Assembly: GCA_902705865.1 (NCBI GenBank)
Contig: CACSIO010000001.1
Coordinates: 691,583 to 755,582, forward strand
Length of the DNA: 64,000 nucleotides
Source of the DNA: BD1-7 clade bacterium
GTDB lineage: Bacteria > Pseudomonadota > Gammaproteobacteria > Pseudomonadales > DT-91
Direction: 5' to 3'
The notes beneath the pieces are model-generated. The model did not search any database, was not told the origin of the DNA, and saw only the letters and a list, made by a program, of their open reading frames with translations. Both the position numbers and the translations under genes were made by a program. This document shows, piece after piece, positions 15,760 to 23,780 of the stretch (position 1 is its first letter; each line of letters opens with the position of its first letter).

Positions 15760-17525
15760 CCGCACCTCCTCGGAAATGTTTTGTACGGTGTTTTTGTGCC
15801 ATCCAACATGATGATCAGTTGGGTAAAACTGTTAGCGTCAGAGAAGCAGGCGAAAAAGCGATCGAGTAAGTTCGCGATAAGCTCAACGCCATAGCCTCCC
15901 AGGCGTTCAGGATTGATCACGACGGTAATACGTGAGCCATAGGTAAAGCAGCTTTTTTCATTGATACGGGTCGGTGCGACAATTTGTTCGTTGTCGATTG
16001 ATGTTAACGAATCGATATAAGCTTGGTTTCGGGGGTCGTTATTGAAGTTGTAGATGCTCAGCATGGTCTTGAGCGTATCAAGTGGGCTGTCCGAACCGAA
16101 CAATGCATGGTAGTTAAAACACAGGTGTGCCAACAAAGGCCATGCATCTTCTTGGCATTGTTGAACAAGAACACGATGTGTGGGGCGCCTTAGTAAACGT
16201 GCTTCACACGAGAGAGAGATGGATTCCCGGCATTGCATAGGAGTGCCAGGGCCCAGTTGCACAGCGTGATCGGCATTGGTACAGGTGGTATGTAAATGTA
16301 AAAGGCGGCTGCTTTGTTCGGCAGATTCATGTGCCAAGTCGGCGATTTGTAGGGCCGAATTCAGCGTGCCATTTTCACCAACATTTTGACTGAGGGACCA
16401 GCGCAGGCCAGGTCGGTTGTCGTGGTATTTTTCATTGAAGAGCTCAGGCACATCGTGCGCTTTATGCTCCGTGCGATCGACTACACGGTCAATGGTGAAT
16501 AGTTCGAGTTCATCCGGCACGGAAGCATCCAATACCACCGGATATTTAGGTTGGTTAAAACTGGCTCGCAGTGGCTCGGCGATAATGGGTTGCAGGTTAA
16601 CAACTGGGGTTGTGTAGAGGTGTATTTGTTCTGTCGACAATGAACGCGCCAAATCTACGTCCAGAGAATCCAGAATGATGCAAACCTCCGCCCGTGAACT
16701 TTCAAATTTGTCTTTCACTTGGTCAAAGTCGATGGTGAAGCTGTGATACCGATCGTGATACATAAAGAACTCGGTCATCAGCTTGAACCCATGAAAACTC
16801 CGAGGTGTGTATGGCAGTACCTGTTGCAGATCACTAAAGCCAGCAGGTTGGAGTAGTTCCTTATCTAAGCGGAAGTACTCATTGTAATCGTGAACCAGAA
16901 TTTCGCGGACGCCCCCAAGTAGCTTGTCATAAAGTCGCTCTGCGGATTGACCTTCGCCACGTAGATGAAACTCCAATAGCGGCACGGTGATTTCGCTGAG
17001 CGGGATGGACGGATCGAGCGTTTCGAATTCCAGCGCGATCATGGCCTTGCCGTCTAGGTGGGAAAAGTGGGGGTTGTCATCGAAAGGGGCGAGTCGGCCG
17101 GTAACCCGAGAGAGTTTCATCGGGTGAACTTGGGTGTCGCAGCAGGTTCGCATGACGATGCGTTGTCCTTCTGCTGTCACGGCATCAAAATGCGTTCCCG
17201 CAGGGATTTCCTGTGTTGCGTTCAAGTCTTCGTCAGGAATAAATTCCATCATCGAAAAGGATGGCAGCGGTCTCAGGTAATGAGGGAATAGCAATCGAAG
17301 CAGGCTGTCTGTGAATTCCGGATAGTCATCATCGAGCCGTTTGTGGAGGCGGGCGTTGAGAAGTGCGACGCTTTCAATCAGCCGGGTAATTTGCGGGTCG
17401 TCGACACTATTTTTGCTCAGACCGAGCCCTTTAGCTGCACCGGGATGCATTTCGGCAAATAGCTGAGCTTCTTTCGATATAAAATCGAGTTCGCTGTCAA
17501 AATAATTGAGTAACGACTCTGACAT
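15741..17525 (-). CDS. tssF: T6SS baseplate protein TssF (ImpG/VasA)
   Basis: 594 residues, the usual TssF length. The N-terminus (LLNYFDSELDFISKEAQLFA) and FTDSLLRLLFPHYLRPLPSF are diagnostic. A late GGYGVELIANLLDRFFACF segment matches the conserved end. TssF makes the wedge with TssG and TssK at the base of the contractile tail. It is in the middle of the minus-strand operon, 24 bp after tssE. Confidence 0.96.
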   Translation of the reverse strand: MSESLLNYFDSELDFISKEAQLFAEMHPGAAKGLGLSKNSVDDPQITRLIESVALLNARLHKRLDDDYPEFTDSLLRLLFPHYLRPLPSFSMMEFIPDEDLNATQEIPAGTHFDAVTAEGQRIVMRTCCDTQVHPMKLSRVTGRLAPFDDNPHFSHLDGKAMIALEFETLDPSIPLSEITVPLLEFHLRGEGQSAERLYDKLLGGVREILVHDYNEYFRLDKELLQPAGFSDLQQVLPYTPRSFHGFKLMTEFFMYHDRYHSFTIDFDQVKDKFESSRAEVCIILDSLDVDLARSLSTEQIHLYTTPVVNLQPIIAEPLRASFNQPKYPVVLDASVPDELELFTIDRVVDRTEHKAHDVPELFNEKYHDNRPGLRWSLSQNVGENGTLNSALQIADLAHESAEQSSRLLHLHTTCTNADHAVQLGPGTPMQCRESISLSCEARLLRRPTHRVLVQQCQEDAWPLLAHLCFNYHALFGSDSPLDTLKTMLSIYNFNNDPRNQAYIDSLTSIDNEQIVAPTRINEKSCFTYGSRITVVINPERLGGYGVELIANLLDRFFACFSDANSFTQLIIMLDGTKTPYKTFPRRCGWKTML

Positions 17526-17549
17526 GCCTTTTTCGCTCCCTAGCGTTTA

Positions 17550-17981
17550 TTAGAAGAAATCCAAGTTGGTTTTTCTGATATTCAAATGGCTGGTTGTTAA
17601 ATCTAAGGATGATTCCAAAACCATGGTTTCTTCGCCGTCGTCGCTTCCGATCATGCCTTCGATGCGAAAATGAAGTACGTTAGAGTGTTGCTGTTTTTCG
17701 TCCTGTACAACGCTGACATGGCGGTAGCGCGGTTCAAACGTAATAATCAGCTGGCGAATTTCTTCCAAAAAGGTTTCGATGTTGGCTTTACCTGGCGCGG
17801 AGAGAACCCGTTTCATGCCGTAGCGCGCGACGGATGCATCGATCCTGTCTGTTAGGTCGTTACGGTCTTGCCAAACGGGCGACCTGCTCGACATTAGTGA
17901 GATCACGTTTTCGATAACCGAATCCCGCTTGCAGTCGATGCCACCATCCCACTCGCCTTTCAGTTTGATCAAAATACTCAT
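17550..17981 (-). CDS. tssE: T6SS baseplate protein TssE (gp25-like)
   Basis: A 143-residue homologue of phage T4 gp25. The core SVARYGMKRVLSAPG and the FEPRYRHVSV segment (EPR motif) match the family. The N-terminus has an additional short segment before the lysozyme-like core. It initiates sheath polymerisation at the baseplate. The next gene upstream is the tssC paralogue (43 bp away), and tssF follows. Confidence 0.92.
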   Translation of the reverse strand: MSILIKLKGEWDGGIDCKRDSVIENVISLMSSRSPVWQDRNDLTDRIDASVARYGMKRVLSAPGKANIETFLEEIRQLIITFEPRYRHVSVVQDEKQQHSNVLHFRIEGMIGSDDGEETMVLESSLDLTTSHLNIRKTNLDFF

Positions 17982-18024
17982 GGTGATTGCTCTCTTTTGA
18001 GCACAGTGAGATGTGTTGGGGTGA

Positions 18025-19404
18025 TCATTTGAGTTCTCCGAGCTCGAAGGCAGAAAGCTCTGTTTTCAAAATGACTTGTGCTTCCATCTGTTCGTATTGA
18101 TATTGGGGGTGAAGCGCAATTTGGCAGTAGTAGCGCGTGCTATCGACCGGGTGCACCATAAATTCGACATGAACCTTGCGTAATGGGTATCGAGCCATAA
18201 TGGAATCATCGGCATAGTCGACGTCGCTCACATATTGTTGAAACCATCGGTCGATCTGACGACGGCAATCATCAAGGCTGTTATAGCTGCCGTTTTTATC
18301 GCGAATTTGTGCTTTTAGGTAGTGTCCGAATCGGCACGCCATCAACGTGGTTTGGAGCATGCCTGCGGATCGTTCTTCACGGTCGGTGGATTGCCAAACT
18401 GACTGATTGCTGAAAAATCCGACCTGATCTGTCAGGTAAACAGTCGTCAGCGGCATAAAACCGGCCTGGCTCCAAACAGCGTCGTGTTCAGCAAAGATAT
18501 CGATGTAGGGCACGATCGGCTGTTGGTAAACGGTAACATTCGTAACCAGTGCGCTGTCTGCGTCGCCGTCGGCGTCCATTGCGCGAAGAAATCCAAACCA
18601 GCTGATGCGGTTATATTCACGCATGACATTTGCTGCAACGAGATAGGCACTGTTGCCCCAAAGGTCTGCGTTGTCGGATTCGGGTTGGTTAAATTGAAAG
18701 CCTGCACAAATGCCTCGCCATGGGCCTCGAATTTTGACCCTAGGTATCGTTGCACATATGAACCGACTCGATGAATGTGAACGCAGTTGCTGCCAAGCGC
18801 TGAGGTCGTCGCTATCAAAAATACGCATCAGGCGGCGGTGATCGTGAAAGGTACGTTCTGGGTCTTCGGCAATAAATGATTCGTGAACGCCCAATATTAT
18901 CGGGCACAGGGCTGTCTGGCCGAGTTCGCCGAGCAACTGGGTGGTAAACAAGTCGTCATAGTTGCTGAACAGGTCGATGTTCCCTGTTAACAGATGGTCC
19001 ATAACAATGAGCCCAAATGGCTCGCCACCGGCAGTATCCAACTCTTGGGAGTAGGTTTTTCGGAACAATTGTGTGCGGCGTAATTCAAGGGAATTATTCA
19101 GGTCATCTGAGACATCATCCCAGCTGAAGTCGAGTAGTTTGATTTTGATATAACGTGAGTTTGCTGGCATCGACGCTAGCGAATATACACTTAGCCATCG
19201 CGCTTCAAGGGCTTTGAAATCTGGATTTTCTATGATTTCTGCCAGTTGCGCGCTGAGAAGATCATCAATCTTGTTGATCAATTGAACGAGCAGTGTGGCG
19301 AATTCGTCGGTACGCTGGAAGCGAACGGCGATTAAAAGTCGCCTCAGCAAAGCCTTATCGACTTCGCTGAGGCAATGGACTCTTCCTTGCTGTGACGCTT
19401 CCAT
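18025..19404 (-). CDS. Second TssC-like sheath protein (ImpD / TssC40-type paralogue)
   Basis: 459 residues, clearly homologous to the neighbouring TssC. It shares the LINKIDDLLSAQLAEIIENPDF helix, the DTAGGEPFGLIVMDH segment and the C-terminal YPL region. It is diverged along its length and lacks the long N-terminal segment of TssC. The imp operons of Rhizobium and Agrobacterium carry an equivalent extra TssC (ImpD). Its precise role in the sheath is not settled. The ATG has only a weak ribosome site and lies 18 bp after the tssC stop. Confidence 0.88.
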   Translation of the reverse strand: MEASQQGRVHCLSEVDKALLRRLLIAVRFQRTDEFATLLVQLINKIDDLLSAQLAEIIENPDFKALEARWLSVYSLASMPANSRYIKIKLLDFSWDDVSDDLNNSLELRRTQLFRKTYSQELDTAGGEPFGLIVMDHLLTGNIDLFSNYDDLFTTQLLGELGQTALCPIILGVHESFIAEDPERTFHDHRRLMRIFDSDDLSAWQQLRSHSSSRFICATIPRVKIRGPWRGICAGFQFNQPESDNADLWGNSAYLVAANVMREYNRISWFGFLRAMDADGDADSALVTNVTVYQQPIVPYIDIFAEHDAVWSQAGFMPLTTVYLTDQVGFFSNQSVWQSTDREERSAGMLQTTLMACRFGHYLKAQIRDKNGSYNSLDDCRRQIDRWFQQYVSDVDYADDSIMARYPLRKVHVEFMVHPVDSTRYYCQIALHPQYQYEQMEAQVILKTELSAFELGELK

Positions 19405-19422
19405 AGGTCAGTGTTAGCTCAG

Positions 19423-20889
19423 TTAGTTTGGAATACGTGCGACCATCCGCAATGAGGTGGTCAGCTCTTCCATTTGTAACCAAGGGCGAAGCCAGGCAAC
19501 CGCTGAATAACTACCGGGTTTACCGACTTGCTCCTCGACTCTGACTTTTGCTTCAGCCAATGGATACTGCGCCTTGGCGTCGTTACCGATAGCATTCGGG
19601 TTCACGTATTGGTGAATCCAGGTATCGAGCTCTTTTTCGACGTCGGTGGCTTCGAGGTTTGAGCCCAAACGATCACGACCGATAACTTTCAGATACTGAG
19701 CGATACGGCCCGATGCCATGGTGTACGGCAAGCGTGCAGAAATCGCAGCATTCGCAGTCGCATCAGGATCGGTATAGGTTTTAGGTTTGTGTGCCGTTTG
19801 TGCACCAATAAAGACGGCGTAGTTGGTGTTTTTGTAATGCACTAACGGTAGGAAGCCCAAATCACTGAGTTCTTTTTCACGCTCATCGGTGAAATTCACC
19901 TCTGTCGGGCATTGCTGAGCAAGGTCTCCGGCGTCGGTAAAGTAGGTGAAGTTAGGTAGGCTTTCGACTTTGCCGCCATTCTCTGCGCCACGAATGGCTG
20001 TGCACCAACCGTATTGGGTAAATGCATTGGTCATGAGCAAGCCGTGCTCAAAGGCCGCATTACTCCAAGTGAAGTCGGTTGCCGAGTTTGGATAAGGACG
20101 ATGATTCTTGTCTAATGGAAACTCCTCAAACGCGAAGGATTTTACCGGTACCGTGGTCGATCCATAAGGCAATCTGGCCAAGGTCCTCGGTAGCGTCAAA
20201 CCCACATAGCGGGCATCGTCGCTGGCACGAAATGCATTCCATGCGGCGTAGGTTTTTGCATCAAAGCCGGCGGCAACAGGTTTACCCTCAGCAAAGGTTT
20301 CGAAGCCCTTGTAGTCAAACATCTCAGGGCGGGTAGCTGTAACCAGCGGTGCATGTGATGCGGAGGCGACTTCAGCCAGATATCGCAGCAACGAGACATC
20401 TTTGTCACCATAGCCGAATTCATAGTCGGCCAACATCGCGCCAAAGGGCTCACCACCGGCGGTGCCATATTCTTCTTGGTAAACCAAGTTAAAGAAACGT
20501 GAGCGGTCAATCGCAGGTGCGCTCTCAAACTGATCGATCAATTCATCTTGTTCATAATCGATGACTTTGATTTTCAGTTGTGGCCCAAGGTCTGAATTTT
20601 TAACCAGTTTCTGAAGGCCCATCCAAGAGCCTTCGAGTTTTTGGAAGCTAGGGTTGTGCAACACTTCCGTGAGCTGCTTGGAAATGAGCTCATCGATTTT
20701 ATCGATGGCATGCTCGATGGTTAATGTCAGGTTTTTGTCCCAAACAACAGTGCCCTGCATGGCCTCAACGGTCATGACGCTGAGTAAATCCTTGGTGGTT
20801 TCCTCTGCGGTTAATGCGGTTGCAGCGATAGCACGTTCAACATAGTTGACCGGCAGATTGTCGGTATCAGTGATGGTTTCTTTAGACAT
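19423..20889 (-). CDS. tssC: T6SS contractile sheath large subunit TssC (VipB/ImpC)
   Basis: 488 residues. It has a TssC N-terminus with IDELISKQLTEVLHNPSFQKLEGSW-type helices, EYGTAGGEPFGAMLADYEF, and the C-terminal LRMVARIPN. TssB and TssC build the sheath that contracts to fire the Hcp tube. Its start overlaps the tssB stop by one base (TAATG), ensuring stoichiometric translation. Confidence 0.97.
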   Translation of the reverse strand: MSKETITDTDNLPVNYVERAIAATALTAEETTKDLLSVMTVEAMQGTVVWDKNLTLTIEHAIDKIDELISKQLTEVLHNPSFQKLEGSWMGLQKLVKNSDLGPQLKIKVIDYEQDELIDQFESAPAIDRSRFFNLVYQEEYGTAGGEPFGAMLADYEFGYGDKDVSLLRYLAEVASASHAPLVTATRPEMFDYKGFETFAEGKPVAAGFDAKTYAAWNAFRASDDARYVGLTLPRTLARLPYGSTTVPVKSFAFEEFPLDKNHRPYPNSATDFTWSNAAFEHGLLMTNAFTQYGWCTAIRGAENGGKVESLPNFTYFTDAGDLAQQCPTEVNFTDEREKELSDLGFLPLVHYKNTNYAVFIGAQTAHKPKTYTDPDATANAAISARLPYTMASGRIAQYLKVIGRDRLGSNLEATDVEKELDTWIHQYVNPNAIGNDAKAQYPLAEAKVRVEEQVGKPGSYSAVAWLRPWLQMEELTTSLRMVARIPN

Positions 20890-21395
20890 TATTTCGCCTC
20901 CTTATCAACGCCAAGTTCTTTCGCCATTTCTTCAATAGCTTTAGGTTCCTGAAGTACTTCTTTGAGCAGGCGTTCCAAATCTCTTGAACGATCCGCTTTG
21001 CTCAGCAGAGTTTTCAGTTTGTTGCGAACCTCGACCATACGCTGCAAGGGTTCGATTTTGTCGACCAATGTCTCGGGATGAAAGTCACGCATAGATTTGA
21101 ATTCCAGGTCTACCTGGAATTCAGAATCGTCGTCCGCCATTTTGTTGTCGACTTTAAATGACAACTGCGGGCCGATTTTTGACATGACATCGTCAAAGTT
21201 GTCTTTGTCGATACCGATAAAATCTCGATCTTCCGGATCCGATTTTTGATCGGAGGGTCTTTCTCCCGAGAACTGTCCGACTACACCAACAACAAAAGGC
21301 AGTTCACGTGTTTCCATGGCGCCGTTGGTTTCGACATCGTAAGTGATGCTGACGCGGTTTTTACTAATGCGTTTGTGTTGAGCATTAAGAGCCAT
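20889..21395 (-). CDS. tssB: T6SS contractile sheath small subunit TssB (VipA/ImpB)
   Basis: 168 residues. VSITYDVETNGAMETRELPF, the GVVGQFSG loop and the conserved SMRDFHPETL helix identify TssB. The C-terminal helix (EVLQEPKAIEEMAKEL) would in ClpV-type systems lie next to the ClpV-recognised region, yet no clpV is present in the cluster. It lies 45 bp after hcp, with AGG about ten bases before the ATG. Confidence 0.96.
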   Translation of the reverse strand: MALNAQHKRISKNRVSITYDVETNGAMETRELPFVVGVVGQFSGERPSDQKSDPEDRDFIGIDKDNFDDVMSKIGPQLSFKVDNKMADDDSEFQVDLEFKSMRDFHPETLVDKIEPLQRMVEVRNKLKTLLSKADRSRDLERLLKEVLQEPKAIEEMAKELGVDKEAK

Positions 21396-21440
21396 AATGT
21401 TTTACCTTTTAAGCAGGTTTGTTGTTCAGCCTGTGCTGGG

Positions 21441-21959
21441 TTATTGGGCGCCAGACAGCATTTTGCCCTGTGGAACACTGTATGAAACGAGGCCGCCCTG
21501 CTGCATGTTGCCGCCGTCATCTTCATGCCAGTGAGTCTGATCAATCTGAGTGTAGGAAAACGCCAGATTTTCGTACGGTTGAGCACCGTCAGATCCGCTA
21601 ACGTTGTATGAAACTATCCGTGCTTTCAGCAGCTTGATTTGGAAGTAGACTTCCGCGCCGGATCCGTCACGGGTAGGCTTGGTGAAGGCGACCCAAACGG
21701 TTTTACCTTCTGTTCCCGGGCTATAGAGGAATGACAGTAGACCTTCTGATCCGCTGTCGACTTCTTTGCTGACGTTAACTTCTGATAAAGCAACCATGCC
21801 GGTATCGGAGTTATTGGCGTTACCGATGTCCATGGTGACACCGCGCACGGCACTCCATGAATAGGAATTCAGCGCGACCCAGCCGCTATCTGGAAGTCCT
21901 TCAACGGTTGCACCGTCTTTGATGTCGACACCTTCGATTCGCATGTAAATACTAGCCAT
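21441..21959 (-). CDS. hcp: T6SS tube protein Hcp (TssD)
   Basis: A 172-residue Hcp1-family protein. MASIYMRIEGVDIKDGATV, the WVALNSYSWS strand, SEVNVSKEVDSGS and the C-terminal LAFSYTQIDQTH are standard Hcp features. Hexameric rings form the secreted tube. AAAGGTGA lies eight bases before the ATG, as expected for the most highly made component. It lies between tssA and tssB. Confidence 0.97.
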   Translation of the reverse strand: MASIYMRIEGVDIKDGATVEGLPDSGWVALNSYSWSAVRGVTMDIGNANNSDTGMVALSEVNVSKEVDSGSEGLLSFLYSPGTEGKTVWVAFTKPTRDGSGAEVYFQIKLLKARIVSYNVSGSDGAQPYENLAFSYTQIDQTHWHEDDGGNMQQGGLVSYSVPQGKMLSGAQ

Positions 21960-22010
21960 AAGTATTTCACCTTTTGTTTAAGTTAGTTGTTGTGGGTTAG
22001 TTATTGAGCA

Positions 22011-23372
22011 TTACCATAATTGGCTGCCGTTTGAGTTGGGTTGCGCCGGCTCTGGAGGTTTACTGACTGGAGGTTCGGCGACTTCAACAGCGTTTGATTG
22101 TGTGTTGTAGGTTTCGGGTTGAGGGGTGTGGATTTGATGGGGTTCTGTATTGGTTGCTGGCACGGCCGCGGGTGGTGCGGATACGGGTGGCAGTGGTCTG
22201 GCATCGTTCAACCCCGTTAATTTGAAAATAGATTCCCGGGTGTCCGGTTGATCTTTGAGTAGCTCGCTTAATAGCTCATTCAATGGCATAGCTCCCCAGC
22301 GGATGGCTTTGTCTAACAGATAAGCAACCGGGCTATGTGGTTCCGTACGTTTAAAAAAATTCGCTATATGACGTAGCTCTCGATATGCAGATTCACGTGT
22401 GTATCCGTTATGCGCCTCTACTCCTGTACCAGACAGCGGTTGCTGCTGTTCATTCGAAAGATTCGACATGTTTTTGCCCTGCGCAGTTTCGTTGTCGTCA
22501 GAATTTACGTGGTTTACCTCGGTATCAGTGGCTAAATCTTCTGATGGTGGGGGGCGCAGATGTTCGAGTGTGACCCCTGAGATCTGTTCCATCGCGGTGA
22601 TCATTCTTTCGACGTGTCGTTTTAGAAAGACGAAATTCGGTGCTGAGTTAGGTTGGTGGCTCGCTTTTTCGCTGAACGTATGGTCGAGCTGTTTTAATGT
22701 ATCGCTGATGCGTCCTAGCGTGAGTAATTTGGCGCATAGGTGATCATATTCCGCCGCAAGGCTGCGGTTAACGATCTGGCGTAAGGTATCCATTTCGCGG
22801 TGAACTTCGGCACTGGTATAGCGATAAAAGGTAATGTCTCCGATGAGTGAGACGAGTTGCAGCGGCATGTAGAGTAGGCCGCTGCCATCGCTATCACCGA
22901 GTAATGGCAGTAGCGATTTGAATTTGAAATTCGTTCGTTCGATGGCTTGTTCGTCGCTGCCTTCAGTTTTAAGGCGATCATCCGGAATGCATGGCTGCAG
23001 TGCTTCAAAGTGCTCACTTGCCCATCGGTCGAGTGTGATCAGGGTATTTTCGAAACCTTCGAGTGTGGGATCCAAAACGACTTGTGAGGTAATCAGCCAG
23101 CCGAGCAATTCCACATCTTTGGTTTGCGTGGTCAAGCATGTGAAGAGATGGTCTGATAGGGTTTCCCAGTTTTTCAGATTGGTTTCTATCAGTGATTCAG
23201 ATATCAAACTGCTTTCAGTCAGCGCACGCATAGAGGTTTGCGCCTGATTAAAATCATTGCGCAGCGAACGATAGTTGTCGCCTTCGAGCTTAAGATAGCA
23301 ACCCGCAAAACGTGCCTCTTCAATAGGCAGCATAAGCTGGTCGATGTGTTCGGCGGAAATAATCAATGCCAT
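22011..23372 (-). CDS. tssA: T6SS cap/assembly protein TssA (ImpA)
   Basis: About 453 residues. The ImpA N-terminal domain is clear (LKNWETLSDHLFTCLTTQTKDVELLGWLI). A variable linker follows, then a second conserved block TRESAYRELRHIANFFKRTEPHSPVAYLL and a Pro-rich tail. TssA organises the baseplate and tail assembly. Translation from 23411 is possible, but MALIISAEH at 23372 matches the usual TssA opening and has GGGGAGA directly upstream. It is first in the operon, divergent from vgrG. Confidence 0.92.
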   Translation of the reverse strand: MALIISAEHIDQLMLPIEEARFAGCYLKLEGDNYRSLRNDFNQAQTSMRALTESSLISESLIETNLKNWETLSDHLFTCLTTQTKDVELLGWLITSQVVLDPTLEGFENTLITLDRWASEHFEALQPCIPDDRLKTEGSDEQAIERTNFKFKSLLPLLGDSDGSGLLYMPLQLVSLIGDITFYRYTSAEVHREMDTLRQIVNRSLAAEYDHLCAKLLTLGRISDTLKQLDHTFSEKASHQPNSAPNFVFLKRHVERMITAMEQISGVTLEHLRPPPSEDLATDTEVNHVNSDDNETAQGKNMSNLSNEQQQPLSGTGVEAHNGYTRESAYRELRHIANFFKRTEPHSPVAYLLDKAIRWGAMPLNELLSELLKDQPDTRESIFKLTGLNDARPLPPVSAPPAAVPATNTEPHQIHTPQPETYNTQSNAVEVAEPPVSKPPEPAQPNSNGSQLW

Positions 23373-23780
23373 TCTCCCCGGGATCACCGGTGTCAGGTAC
23401 TGCAATCGCATTCTGAAAATTAGACAGCCACTGATGCATTGGTTGCGAACATCACGCTCTTAGGCCTGTCTATCTGGCCAGAGATCAACGCAACTCTCGA
23501 TCAATAAATGTAGCCGAGATTTGCAAACCTTGCTTCGAAGTCGTCGGGAAGCTGTGGTGATTTACCGAGATCTGTACTATCAATTGGGCTGAGATCTGAT
23601 GTTAAAAATGGCAAATAAAGTGCGAACTGTTTCTGTTTTTTGAATAGGTAATATGGATGCACCTTATGGATCTCATACACCAAATTAGACAGATTGAAGA
23701 CCGCTTGTCTGGCGTTCGGCAGTCATTTCCTTGAAAACGGTGACTCACTTTCATGTCTGGAATGCGAGTGCGGAGATTGA
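23373..23780. other. Divergent control region between tssA and vgrG
   Basis: This 408-bp region must hold the promoters of both T6SS units. I found neither a sigma-54 -24/-12 motif nor a clear sigma-70 pair. A 60-codon minus-strand frame (23501-23683) lacks a ribosome site and homology and was not called. Confidence 0.5.

Noticed and set aside
23501..23683. 60-codon minus-strand frame in the tssA-vgrG gap
   Set aside because: No ribosome site, no recognised family, and it would fill a region needed for divergent promoters.
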